Positions 1-14,600 of a stretch of 57,039 bases of DNA are shown in pieces. Location of the stretch: assembly GCA_049999805.1 (NCBI GenBank), contig JBNGIO010005929.1, positions 1 through 57,039 of the forward strand, given 5' to 3'. The number at the start of each line of letters is the position of its first letter. The stretch's first letter is position 1. A model generated the notes under the pieces. That model worked only from the letters and a program-made list of their open reading frames with translations. It did not search any database and was not told the DNA's origin. Made by a program: the position numbers and the translations under genes. Origin of the DNA: Folioceros fuciformis. Its lineage: Eukaryota; Anthocerotophyta; Anthocerotopsida; Anthocerotales.

Positions 1-268
1 TGAGCTTCCACCACCGCTTGCACACAGTAGAGAAGCGAGCTTGCACGACGGCTGGAAGGAACAGCAGCACATTCTCCATCACAGATTCTGGAAGTTCCGC
101 CCAAATTTCACTCATCGCTATTGCCGGGGCTGGAGTAGAAAATGCCTCCTCCAGCAGAGTTAAACACATCATCGGCTGCTGTTTGGTATGGCTCTGAGAG
201 CGTGAAACCCCTTCGCGTCCTCCTGAGGCCACCACACTCGGAACAACAGCCCCCGGGACATCTGCCAT
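1..268 (-). CDS. F-box protein, N-terminal part (cut by window start)
   Basis: F-box proteins are the substrate-receptor subunits of SCF ubiquitin ligases; the F-box binds SKP1. Only the first 89 codons are in the window. The ATG at 268 is the first after an in-frame TGA and has A at -3 and G at +4. The leader of about 50 residues is Ser/Ala-rich. An F-box follows at about residues 53-89, recognisable from W-A-E-L-P-E, then V-L-x-F-L-P and V-C-K-R-W-W-K-L. The substrate-binding C-terminus (kelch, LRR or other) lies outside the window, so the target cannot be inferred. The gene is head-to-tail with the WDR11 gene upstream on the same strand. Confidence 0.75.
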   Translation of the reverse strand, partial: MADVPGAVVPSVVASGGREGVSRSQSHTKQQPMMCLTLLEEAFSTPAPAIAMSEIWAELPESVMENVLLFLPAVVQARFSTVCKRWWKL

Positions 269-649
269 CGTCCCGGTTCAAAACCCAAGCCGCAGAGTCT
301 CCGGCGCTGAGGCAGGGCTCTTCTGGAGCGAAGACCCTCGAGGCTTAAACGATTCTGCAGCACAGCGAGAGAGAGCAGGAATCGATACCGCTCAAGGCGG
401 ACACGCAGCAAGACCAAGATAGTTCCAATGAAGTGCCCAGGTCGCCATCGCAGATGAATGCGGGGCACAGGCGGCTGTCCTCTTGCAAAGCAAAGAAGAC
501 GGTAGACGGGGCACCTTAGGGGAAACCCATCAGTCACGGGGAAGGCGTCCGTTTCAGACGTACATACCAGCCTGCAGTAGCATAATCAACCCGCACTCCA
601 CGGAAATGAGCACTTGCGGAGGACACAATGGAGATTCAAAATTGCTGAC
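269..649. other. Intergenic spacer between F-box start and WDR11 3' end
   Basis: It probably holds the F-box gene promoter and 5' leader (minus strand). I see no convincing coding exon, RNA gene or repeat here. Confidence 0.5.
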
Positions 650-655
650 TTTATT
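650..655 (-). terminator. Candidate polyadenylation signal of WDR11
   Basis: A perfect AATAAA on the minus strand, about 220 nt downstream of the WDR11 stop codon and upstream of the next gene. The 3' UTR would span roughly 620-875. Confidence 0.45.
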
Positions 656-875
656 TTTTTCCAATTACAGAGGATGAATAGGGCAATGGAGCGTCCCCAA
701 GAAGGACACTGGTGGAAGCATTGTATGGGATGGTTGAATCAACAATCTGAAGTATATGTACACTCTTTGAACAGAAGCAGCCCCTGTGTTACCAACTGTG
801 GATGAAACGCATCCACGAGATCTCTTGCCACAGGGGGGACAATGGTGAGCCCCATGAAGAACTCGAGGAAATAGC

Positions 876-3800
876 CTAATCCAGCACGGGGGCCAATCCT
901 GTACATAGGTGTGCTAGCAATCTTTGGTACTGACCGTAGTATTCACAGACGGCTTGCACATCTTCCCGCTGTCTATTCAAGTCTCCGGGCAAGTCTAGCA
1001 GATCAGCTCCAGCTCCACCGCCGCTGGGATCACCACTAAATAGTTCTGTTCCCTTCAACTTTGCCGCTGTGGACGATCGAGCAATGCCCTTCCCCTCATG
1101 GCAAGCAAGCAAGAACATGGCTGCTGTGTCTGGCAGCTGAGCATTGCGTAGAGTTGCCAAGGCCTCCGAAAGAGCCCCAGCAGACACGAATAGTGTCGTA
1201 GCCCTGCACAGGTTGGTAGGTGGAATCAGCATGTAGATACATAGTGGTCTGCAGAGGGATCCGAGACAAGGCCGCGAGCTTACCTCCATAGGTTGTGCTC
1301 ATTATGAAGAACATGCTCTCCCCACCTCTCCAACACCCTGCACACAGACCACTTAAGTTCAGGCACACGTCACATGGAATACCACACAGATGGATCACTT
1401 GGAAAACTGGGTGTCAACACCAACCTGGCATGGTCCGATCCACTGAGATGGGCAGCTGCAAGAGTGGCAGCATCAACCCACCGTCCAGCATCTTGAAGCT
1501 ATATACCAAGTCGTGTCTGCATTAGGGTAGCGTGAAACAAATCAAGACGAACATTGAGCAAAAACTTCAGTCAGATCTGTGTAGCTAACCTGAGAACATG
1601 CTTCCTGATAACGGCCGACAGCACAAAGGAGATGGGTGCCTGACAATGAGTCTGGCGTGGCCACCATGTTTGCTGCCACCACCTAGGCATCCACAACAGA
1701 AATCCCTCATGAGGACACTCAGGACCAACCACTGACGCCATCAAGCTGTGGGTAAAAAAGTGCTAATGCAACGCTAAAGTCACTCTGAGCACTGCGGTAT
1801 CCCATCTACCTATGGGACATTACCTTAACTGCAAGCTCATGCATTGCTGGCGAAACGGCTGATGCCAGAGCAACTGCTCGAAGGGCATCCACATAAAAAT
1901 GAGTGTTGTCCGGAGGAGTTGCTAGCAAAAGTGTAACGGCATTCTCAAAATCTCCCACAGATACGTACCTGTAAAGAAAATATTTGACCATGTCAGGATT
2001 ATGAGATCATATTCCTTACATGCGTTGTCACAACATCCCTTTGCCCCTAAACCATGAAGCCCTGCCCCAGCAGAAAAGTATACTTTCAGCACCCTCTACC
2101 AAACAAATTATTTGGACAGTCATACTCGTGAATTCTCTTCTGAGCAGCTTCATCACCCACAAGCTTGTCATGCCACGAAATGCGCTCCCGAGCAACAGTA
2201 CAAACAGCACCTTGCTCACTTGGTACCGCGGCCGCAAATCCGGAAGGCTGTCCAAACCAGAAAGAATTAGTGGTTGAGAGGACAGTGCTCAGTCACTGTA
2301 ACACCAGACAATATCACCAACATCCAATATGACTCTCTACACATGGACACAGAGAAGGTAAAATGGAAAGAGAGAGGGCCCTACGAGTTTTAGTAATGAG
2401 GAAGGTGTGGAGATGACTGCTGGTTTGGTTGCGGTCGTATGCCCCTTAAAGGCAGAGGCACCGTGGATGTTGTTGCTGCCATTCATGTCATGAGATGGAC
2501 TCCCTGGGCCTGAATCTTCTTGAGGAGAGGCAACAGGGGACTTGACCCAAAAAGCGGCGGGACCAGCAGACCCCGCACTGAGAAGGGCTAATGCCTTTGG
2601 AAGTTGAAGCCAGAACATGGCTTCCTGATAATCTCCGAAGTGAGCGGCAACAAAAGCAAACCGTGCTGCACATCCCTGTCCGCATACTGCAGCATACGCG
2701 ACTGCTCTTTCGTAATCCATTAACCGAGCTGGTAACATATACAAAGATTAGCACCTTTTGAAATAAACGAACTTTAGCTCCACTCATCTGACAGGAGTAT
2801 TAAGGGCAGAACATGCTTGCCAGCCTTCCGATATGGCTCCAGGGCTTTCAGTAACACTTCTGCAACAACTGTCTCTCCAAGAACAGGAAGCGATGTATCC
2901 AGCAAGAACTGTCGAAGATCCCCTGCATGTGGATCTGATGATCGGCCACCATTGTCACTGTCAAAAGCTGAAGAAGACGCATCAAACCAGAAAGGCTGCA
3001 CCCCTTGCTGCAGAAGCATTCGTAAAGCCTGAAGCCAAATACCATTCTGTTAATTCATACCAATGCAGAGAGTAAAAAATCTTAAATAAAAATTTCAAGA
3101 CTCCCACTGTCTCTAACTTCTATCGTTCCTGTGGGAATATCCTGGACAGGGAGAGATTGGAGTACCAAAGCATGAGGAGGTGGAAGCAATGCTGGGGAGC
3201 ACAGGGGCATGGGACGATATCGCTCCCACACTGTCAGAGGTCCGGCTCCCTGGCTGGATTTCAGTGAAGCTGTAGGAGAACTGCACAGCAGAGACACAGA
3301 TTGGGCACTTGATAGTGGGAAATCTGGAGACTGCAGTTATTTGAGCTGCTTCCTTACTTTTGAACCTCAAGAAGGCGAAAACTGCCATCTGCACCAGCAA
3401 CACACAAAAAGAGTGGTTCCCGCTTATCAAAGCGGATAGGCAGCCAATCAAGCTCAAGCACAAGAATGCCTGCAAGCTGGGGTTGTACAAGTGCATTCGC
3501 TAGAGGATCTTGTGAATCCTGCAGTAAGACATAAAAGTCAATACTCCATAACCAAACAAAGGCACGGATTTTCCGGAAAACAAAACCCAGGAAGACTTTC
3601 ACGTACAAGATCATAAATTGCAAAATTGTGCTCATTGAAGAGAACAGCAATTCGTCCTCTGCTCTGGTCCCCAATAGAGACGGGGGCAAATTTTATGCGC
3701 CTGACACCACCTTGGTGAGTGCTAAACCAAGAAGACAGGCCAGTTGTAACGTCCCACCAACGAATATTACCTAAACGATCTCCCATAACCTAATATACGG

Positions 3801-6800
3801 AACACCTTCAAACTGACTGTTATCAAACTCGCAGAAATAGGTGCCAGAAGCCAACTTTTCAAGCAATCTGGAGGAGGAAAAACGAGGTCATAGACAGACG
3901 GTAAAATACCACATGGGGCATACGATAGGCCATTGCAGTGACTAAGACTTCTGCAGATGCGAATGAGGATGCTGCTTTAGGCCTGCAAGACATCCAAAAA
4001 CAGACAGTTAAACATTTTCGATTTCAACAAGTGCCGCACTGGGTCGGGTAACCAGCTGAAACAAGCACGCATTATTTTTGCTCACATACTACAGAACGAC
4101 AAAGTGCTCTTAAAGTGCAAGTCTACAGCAAAACGAACAAGAATCAAAGCACTGCACCTGAAATCTCTAACCCTTCTTCCTCGCAACTCAAACACCCCAA
4201 GAGAACCATTTACCAACGCAAAAGCAAAGCTCTCGGCAGTTTCATCAGGCACAGCATCTGATGGTGCACAGTGGGTCAAAAGTGGGCACTAGAGGGACAG
4301 AAAGGAACAAGAGACTCTAAGACGTACAAGTGCATAAAATTTGCTCATCCACGAGATAGCAAACAGACCTGCTCCAGTACTCGGTGCTCCAGGGCTAGAT
4401 GGAGCATTAGCAGCGGCAACTGTAGATGCAACGGTTGGCCGCTCACGGTAAGTGAGTGAGACTCTGCGGCCTGAGGTTGTGCCACCTGTGGTGGATGGGG
4501 CCTTTGGTGCTGGAGGAAGGGCCCATTCCATCACAGTGAAAGGGAGCGCCAAAGATCGAAGCTAAACAGAATAAACTGGTTCAGGAATACATATCCGAAG
4601 AGGCAAGCCACTGAGAAGTTCAGCAAGGAAAAAACACCGTTATTCAGCAGGAAAGAGCTGATTGGACGGAGGCATGGATCCATGTCAGCCTACCATCTGT
4701 GGCGTCCTTGTCATGGCCCACACCTCAGCTGGTGCTTCTCGAAACAAGATCAGCAGATACCTGCCCTATCGCAGACATATAATACGAGAAAGAATTGATA
4801 CACATAGCGCCTAAACAGATTCTTGCCACCCAACATGTGACAAAAGAAGTTAATCAAACCACCTGTACCAAGATTGCAACAAAATCTACAGTTCTCTACC
4901 TTCCAGAAGGAGACGTCCGTAAAGCACGCATTGGTGCACGCTCAGGCTTCAGCAAAACTCGAAAAGCTTTGCTTTGCCCACTCCGTACACACGTTACCAT
5001 TAGCTTATTGATGAATCCACCACCCTTACCTTTCACCTGCAAAATCGAACACCCCCATATTTCAATTTGTAGGGCATTGCGTCCTGCAAGCAGTGAATCA
5101 CAGTTTTGATCCTGCAGCACATGTGCACGAAGAGCATCAGAGATCTTTTTTAACGTAACCTCAGTATAGGAGAAAGACACAAGCCGGGAGTTCCCCAGCC
5201 ACCGAACACCCCGCACGATGGTGGTGTTGTGCACAGCAAACGAGGCTGTTATCGCATTTGCCGCTGGGTCCACTAACTCTAGGGTCCCTGCTTGAGTAGC
5301 CAATGCTACAAGGGGTGCTGCTACTGCCCCAGCATTAGAACCACCTGAGCCATAGAAATAATGGTCGTGTGAGAAGGCGTTTTGGATCAGCTGTGAAGCA
5401 CAACAACTCAACTGGATGTTTCAACAAGCTCTGGGTTTACCAGGAGTTGTGGCAAGGAGGGAAGGCACCGGTACTGCCAAGGTGGTTATTGCAGAAGCCA
5501 ACAGATGTAGCTGGCCTGTCAGCTCCAGCTATTGAGAAGATCAGATAATTGTGAGAAAGGAGCAAACTAAGTAGTGCTGTAGGATTACCCAGTTATAAGT
5601 CCTGAAGGCCTACGACATTGAACAAGAGCAAATTCTGCATTGAAGAAAGACAACGTTTCCAACCACACCTTGAGCACTGGATCAGGACCAGAAGAAGAAC
5701 CACTGCCATCCTGCTTATTTTGCTGCCCGGTCCCCTCACTTGATTGTGCAGAAGACGCAACAAGATCCTTCCCACTACCAGTCCTTCGGACTTGTGCACT
5801 CTGCGGCATAGTGGCAGTCATGGCCCAATGCCATAGTCGTCCATCATCGGAAATCGACACGAACGTAACTTGGCTGATGATGCTCGTTTCATCTGTTTGA
5901 CCCGATGTAGCAGAGTCCAGTTTGTCGTCCGATGTATCAGCAGGAGATTTCCCTGAGGGAGACGAGGCATCGCCAGTGCGTGGGTGCATAAGCTTCAGCA
6001 CAGGCACACCGTCAGGAGCGTTGACATTCTGCACGCGAAGCTGTACTGGGCAATTAGCCACAGCAAGCACAACTGGAGCGGGAACCGACGTGCCCAAAGA
6101 AGGCATCAGGGACTCCATCTGGCAGAGCGAAAAGACTTGCCTCGCCCTGCAAGCGAGGACACACAAACATTTAGTGGGGACACCATCTCAGAATAACCCC
6201 ACCAACTGAGCACGTGAAAGCTTTCACAGCAGCGATCATACAGAACTCCGTCTAAGGACAGGCAAGCCAAGTCAGCCCATCAGGTCCTTACTCTTTCCTT
6301 CTCCAGGCACTGATCTTTCCATCAACGTGGACGCAGTAGAGGATCTCATCATCCACAATTGCGAACAAGTCAAGGAGCTTCCCACATCCTCGTGGCATTC
6401 CCGTAGAACCGAGTGGCAAGAAGAAGTGCAGATCAAAGACGATGATCTCCCTTGCATGCATGATGTAAAGGAGACCTCTCGTCCTCTCAGAGAACAAACA
6501 GCGTACATATACACCGGGAGTCGATGCCAAAGCCGGGGCTCCAGACGACGAGGACCCCGAGCTAGAACCACCCGAGGTACTCGCATCCTTGCCTCCTCTG
6601 TCCTTTTCACNNNNNNNNNNNNNNNNNNNNNNNNNNNNNNNNNNNNNNNNNNNNNNNNNNNNNNNNNNNNNNNNNNNNNNNNNNNNNNNNNNNNNNNNNN
6701 NNNNNNNNNNCCCACACCACCCCCAGTACTCCGCTCCTCGATCGTCCCAAGAGGATATTGCTTCACAGACACCTCCCCATCAGCCGGAGCGTTGAGAAAA

Positions 6801-7387
6801 ATAGACAGCAGCAACCCCTTCAACCCCAAAACGCAGATCTGCCGGGCATCCAGCGGGTCGCACCGCATACAGCCTAAAACCTCTGGAGCAGCATCGAACT
6901 TCCACAGCGAGCGCCCAGACCCTGGATCCCACAGCACGACGAGCGAAGGGCCATGAATGGCCATCACAAGCCAGGGATGCCCGAACACCCACCGAATGTC
7001 CTGTATCCCGAGCTTGTTCTTCTCCTGGTCGACCCCGAGCCAGGTCACCACTTCCCCCAACCCGACATCCCAAATGGCGATCCTGCCCTGCCTGTCCCCC
7101 GCGGCCACCCTCGTATGCATCGAAACTCCATCGTGCGTCAGATCCCTGGCAATCCCCTCCGGCGTCCACTGCACGGCGGTGACGTAAGCGGCGGGCGCAG
7201 AGGGCGTGCTGCGGGGGGGAGGCATCGGCAGCACCGTCACCAGCTGCATGGAGCGGACATCAATCACCACCACAGAGCTCCCGGCCGCGTACGCCAGCAG
7301 CCCGTGCGAGCTGCAGTGAGCCGCGCCACCGTTCTCCTTGCTCGCCGGCGCGGCCAGCCCTGCCCCGGCGCCTAGGCTGCCAGTCAT
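876..7387 (-). CDS. WDR11: WDR11 homologue (WD-repeat protein 11), 20 exons, interrupted by an assembly gap
   Basis: Large WD40-repeat protein. Its animal counterpart acts with FAM91A1 in capturing AP-1 vesicles at the trans-Golgi; the plant role is little known. Exons (minus): 6292-7387 (with gap 6611-6710), 5669-6146, 5441-5528, 5160-5344, 4900-5036, 4694-4760, 4369-4561, 4158-4257, 3910-3982, 3607-3789, 3366-3518, 3166-3330, 2779-3028, 2385-2728, 2126-2247, 1824-1968, 1590-1682, 1425-1498, 1284-1337, 876-1203. Phases close everywhere except the 2728/2779 junction. Plant-WDR11 blocks are clear: RGLLYIMHAREIIVFDL in exon 1, VRGVRWLGNSRLVSFSY in exon 4, GNIRWWDVTTG in exon 10, and AARFAFVAAHFGD in the helical C-terminal part. 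The end (AVCEYYGQYQRLLAHLC) is also family-typical. The encoded length is about 1400 residues plus the unknown gap. The start ATG at 7387 leads directly into the first propeller blade. Confidence 0.9.
6611..6710. other. Assembly gap of 100 N inside WDR11 exon 1
   Basis: Exactly 100 N, a conventional placeholder. The coding frame left of the gap (...GRT-Ser/Gly linker, minus strand) differs from the frame to its right, so the true missing length is not 100. It falls in a Ser/Gly-rich, GC-rich linker between propeller strands, typical of sequence that drops out of assemblies. Confidence 0.95.
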
Positions 7388-8474
7388 CCTTCCAGACCCG
7401 GATTCCGATTCCGCCTACCGCCGTGGCTCATAGAATCGCGCTGATCCTGAGACGCGGACTCGGCGAGCTCGGATTCGCCCTCTCCTCTCGCCTGACGCTC
7501 CGTGCAGACGACATTGAAGGATTCAGGAACAAGAATCTGCGCGCCGGGCAGTTGCGAGAACCCGCAATCCCAAGCGTCTGGCTTGGATCCCGTCTCCTCC
7601 CGATGGCCAAAGCTGGGAAGCCGGAGGTTGCTCGGAAACTGCCGCGAACCTGCCAGCAAGGCCCGCTGTTCATCATCCCCTCACCAGGCTTCCTGGCTCA
7701 CTTCATCCTGCTCCTAGGAGGCTCGAATCCACGGCTTTCCTGAGATCCAGAGAGACAGAGGCCAGCCAGCTCCACCGTTACGCTCGACGCGTACCTTGCC
7801 CTAGGACGCTCCTTGAGGGACCCGGAGTCTCCATGATTGCACGGCTTACCAATTCCATTTTCCCTCTGCCATTTTCTTCCCTCCCGCAAAAATTCCAAGT
7901 GTAGCGCGGAATTGAATTGGTCAAGGCAAGGTGCTTTCCCGACACACGTGTGTCCCAGCCCAGTCCCAGGCCCAGGAGATGGAAAAACAAACGTCCTAGT
8001 CTCCGCCAAAGAAGGGTACAGTACAGTACTGTTTGTAACACCCGACCATACGTTTTAGGATATCTAGGTTACAAAGAAATTACAATACACCACAACAGAC
8101 TGGACATCATCAGGCGGAATAACGTCAAACCACATTGGACAGTTAACACGATTCTCTCCTATCGTTGGCATATGAAGTTTTCTTTCCGACCCATGTTGCG
8201 TACCAACTTCTTACAGGACGGAATCCTCGCACCACCCAGCAGGGTTGACTGCAGTATAGCCACAAATGACCTACCCTGACATCTAGCTTCACCACCATCC
8301 TAATAGTAAGTAAACTACCACAATGCCCATACACAGCTAGACTCCTACACTCGTACACCTCTGCAACGTATAAATTAATTTCGACAAATTCCATACTTCC
8401 AAAGAATGATGAAGAACACGTACACGCCTTCGGGACCTCCAACGGTCCACCTGCCGATCTGAGACACGCCGGCC
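7388..8474. other. Intergenic: WDR11 promoter/5' leader and S6K 3' flank
   Basis: No conserved coding exon is visible on either strand. It should contain the WDR11 promoter (minus strand, adjacent to 7387) and the S6K 3' UTR (just below 8475). Short ORFs in GC-rich 7400-7800 look random. Confidence 0.5.
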
Positions 8475-10464
<1,990 letters not shown>

Positions 10465-11145
10465 GGCGGCACCTCCCGTGCGGCAACCGCACGTCATACA
10501 GCCGCAACAGGACTACCAATCCTCCAAAATTCTCCCCCTCCCGTTGCACGCAAATCAGAGCTGCATACACAACCAGCAATCGAGCTGCGCTCCAAGGCCA
10601 GAACACCTTCAAATGAGATCTCCAGGAGCGCCGATCGCTCGCCCTGCCACCCGCCACTGCCCGAGGAAGAGACCTGGCCGGGAATGCAAGATTGTCAAAC
10701 ACAGCACGCCCGAGGCGGCCCCGAAATCACTAAGAGTCACATCGCGCCTGCTTTGCGAAGCGGCAGCGCCGAAGCCCAGAATTCCTTCCCTCGCAAAGCC
10801 CGGAGCAGAGAAGCAAGGCCGTGACCGCGCGAACGAGGCCGCGGCAGTCCAGACAAGCCGTGGGCAATCCGTGAAGACGACAGTAAGGCTGCAAAGGCAC
10901 AAGACATGGAAATTTACCTCTGAAACGAATTTGCCAACAGTCTAAGAAATTTCTCGCCAACTCACGCTCACACATGGCAGAACATTTCAGTCCACTAGTT
11001 CTTTATCAAAAAGACAACACTAAAATACATATATATTTCTTCCTGTGGGTACCACATATAGACGTAACTTCTAAAAAAACAAATTCAGTGAATGCCATCA
11101 GGCTCTCCACGGAGTAAATCACCGACGGTCAAAAACGCACGTGGG
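10465..11145. other. Intergenic: S6K promoter and 5' leader
   Basis: The GC-rich part next to 10464 is probably the S6K 5' leader; it turns AT-rich near 11000. The long plus-strand ORF at 9784-10824 is a shadow of S6K exon 1. No other gene seen. Confidence 0.5.
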
Positions 11146-11253
11146 AAGCACGCCATCCCAAGGAAGCACGCCATCCCAAGGAAGCCCGCCATCCCAAGGA
11201 AGCCCGCCATCCCAAGGAAGCACACGACCACAAGGAAGCATGAGATCCCAGGC
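11146..11253. repeat. 18-bp minisatellite, six tandem copies
   Basis: Six consecutive units of the form AAGCACGCCATCCCAAGG with increasing divergence to the right; the last two copies carry several substitutions. It lies between the S6K 5' flank and the 3' flank of the 1379-aa PPR gene. Confidence 0.9.
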
Positions 11254-11681
11254 AAGCAGTGATGCCTGTCGAGGAAGTGAGAAAATTACGCGTCCTTAGC
11301 TGGAAGCGGAGACAGAGGGAGTTCCTCTTGAGGCTTCAAGGTTAGGTGCAATACGGGCCTGAGAAACTTGACAAGTATTTGCGTCCCGCCTGTGGTTGCG
11401 GCAGATCGACCTCTGGCCAGGAGCAGCCAGCGCTGATGATCATCTGTGCGCGAGGTGCAGAGCCCTGCACTTTTCAAGTGTCTCGACTCAGGTGATGCGC
11501 AGCCCTGACGAGAGCCGTACACCATAAACCTTCCAACCATTTCCCTGTTCATGCCGTGACTCCTGCGTCTGCTCACATCACTTGCCGGTGAGCTCGAAGG
11601 TAGCTGAAGCTTGCGCATGAATGGACGCAAGGCAGGTCTGTACAAGATTGTTCTCGGCATGTATGGCACATTACAGTAGTT
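11254..11681. other. 3' flank of PPR gene
   Basis: It probably includes the PPR 3' UTR. A 127-codon minus-strand ORF at 11286-11669 matches no family I recognise and starts 12 bp after the PPR stop, so I treat it as chance. Confidence 0.4.
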
Positions 11682-14600
11682 CTATACTTTGGGCAGCTCC
11701 TTATTTAGGTTCCTTACGGTTTCGTAAATTCGGGCACTGTGACGGTGTCTTGAGTCGCGTACCATGAACGAATGTACTTCCTGTTCATGCTCGATCCAGC
11801 TTTGCCCAGGCCTCTTCCACGTACCCCAGAGTCGTCTCAACTCATCCACCTCCTCGGCTGACTCCCACATTCCAGCATGGGCGTAGATATTCGTCATGAG
11901 TACATACGGCGCAGCTTCTTTGGGCTGTAGCTCCAAGGCAGAATCAAACGCTTGTCTTGCGAGGGAGATGTTGCCATGTTTGCAGCAGGCACCAAGTAAG
12001 GACAACCACATGGACCAATTAGGAGGCATGGGCATTTCCGATAACAAAGAAGCTGCCTCGCTCAGCAGACCTGCCCGACTGAGGAGGTCGAGCATGCTCG
12101 CATAGTGCTCTATTGCAGGAGTGACGTTGTACTCTTTGGTCATCAGTTTGAAGTAATCAAGGCCCTGATCCACCCTGCCAGCGTGGCTGCAGGCAGACAG
12201 GAGTGAGACGAAAGTGATTCCATCTGGTTGGAGGCCATCCTTTTGCATCTGCAAGAAGCATGCCACTGTCATGTCTGCGTCCCCTTGCTGCGCATATCCG
12301 GTGACCAAAGCATTCCAGGACACCACATCGTGTTGGGGCATTGAGTCGAACACTGCGTGCGCATCCAACATGCTCCCGCAGTTGGCATAGGCGTGTATGA
12401 GGGCAGTTGCCAGAGCGAGGCTCGATGTGCATCCACCAGCAGCAATATCACGATGAATTTGCACACACATATCCAGGGCTCCAGTATTGCTGCAAGCTTT
12501 AAGTATGCCAATGAATGTGAACTCATCTGGGCTTACACCTTCTAACTCCATCTGTCGAAAGAGCAGCCCAACCATGTCGTCCTGATTCTGCTCGGCGTAT
12601 GCAGCAATCAGGGCATTCCAACATACCACGTTCCTCTCAGGCAGCCTGTCAAAAGCGTGTTGGGCATCGACCACGCTTCCACACTTGGCATATGCATTGA
12701 TGAGTCTGCCAGCAACAGACACATCTAACTTGTTGCCCCAACGACTTGCTTCGGCATGAATGGCCTTCCCCCGTTGAAGAGATTCAACCTTGAAGGCTTG
12801 CCCATCTATTTTGGTGCTCTCTTCCCTTTCTGAAAGGCTGCTGCATGCCTGGAGGACACCTGCGAAGGTGCGTTCGTCTGGCCAGAAGCCGTCATCCAGC
12901 ATTTGAGCAAAAAGGTCCAGAGCGATCCCTTCTTGATCCTGCTGGGCGTAACCTGTGATCAAGACATTAAATGATACCACATTACGTTGCAACAGCCTGT
13001 CAAATACAAATTGTGCATCTTCGATGCTGTTACACTTGGCATACAAACTGATGAGGCTGTTACCCACGAACGAGTCATTTTCGTAAGCCCTCCCAGCAGC
13101 TTCTGAATGGATGGTTTTCCCCTTTTGAAGTGATCCTACTTTGACAAACCGCCCATCTATCAGCACCCCATCATCCAAATTGGTTAGGCTCGCAAACGCT
13201 TTCAGCACAGAAGCAAATGTCCTGTCATTGGGTTCAAGGCCTTGATCCAGCATAACGCTAGATAGCTCCAACACTTCCTTTGCCTGTCCGGCATGGGCAT
13301 ATCCTGCAAGCAACGCATTCCAAGACACCACGTTCTGCTGGGACAATTGGTCAAACAACTGGTGCGCTTGGGAGATGCTCCCACACTTCGCATAAATGCT
13401 CACGAGGGTATTACCTACAAAGATGTCTGATTCAAAACCTCTTGATGCGGCTTCAGCATGTAGTTCCTTCACTCTTCGCAGCCACTCAACTTTGATGGGT
13501 TGTCCATCCAAGGAAGTGCCTTCATCCATATCTGCCATATTTCCACAAGCTTGAAGCACACTGACTATTGTCCGTTCATTTGGACTGGTTCCTTCCTTTA
13601 GCATCTGGCCGTAGCATTCTAACGCTTTCTCTCCACTAGACTGTTGAGCATACCCTGCGATCATTGCATTCCACGAAACCACATCTCGTTGGGACAATGA
13701 ATTGAACACTAACTCTGCATCTGTTAGGCTGCCGCACTTGGTGTACAAACTAACCAGCGTGTTACCAACTAAACCATCCCACCCATATCCCTGCACAACA
13801 GCTTCTGCATGGATTGCCTTGCCCCTCTCCAGTGAAGTCAACCTGATACTTCGCCCCTCTACAAGCGCGCTTTCCTCCTTGCCGGCAAGGTTGCTACATG
13901 CTCTCAAGATGCTGACAAAGGTACAAGGATCTGGTTTGACATCCTCCTTTTGCATTCGGAGGAACAACATCAGGGCATTCTCGTGTTGTCCCTGCTGTAC
14001 ATACCCTGTAGACATTGCATTCCATACTAGTGTAACGTGCCGTGGCGATGCATCAAATACATGCCTTGCATGATGAATGCTACCACAGTTGGCATACATA
14101 CCAATAAGAGTGCTGTAGAATACTACAGAATTCGCGTCCATCCCTACAGTAGCGGCCGCTGCAGCAGCGGCATGTATTGCCATCCCTGTTTGAAGCGACG
14201 TCACTTTGATGGACTCCCCATCTATGGAAAGGGATTCCTCCTTCTCTGCAAGACTATTACATGCTTGAAGGGCGCCGACAAAGGTCCAGACATCTGGAAG
14301 CACAGCTTCTTCTTGCATCTGGTTATACAGTAGCAAAGCCTTCTCCGGCTGGGCCTGATGACAATAACCTGCAAGCATCGCGTTCCATGTTATTACATCG
14401 GTTTCGAACAATTCGTCGAATACATGTTGAGCATCCAAGATGGCCCCACACTTTGCATACATGCTAACAAGAGTGCTACCAACAAAGACATCTGTTGTAT
14501 AACCCCACACAGCAGCTTGAGCATGAAATGCCTTGCCCTTTTGTAAAGAGAATAGTTTGGTGGCGCAACCATTCACAAAAACTTCTTCTTCTTTGTCTGC

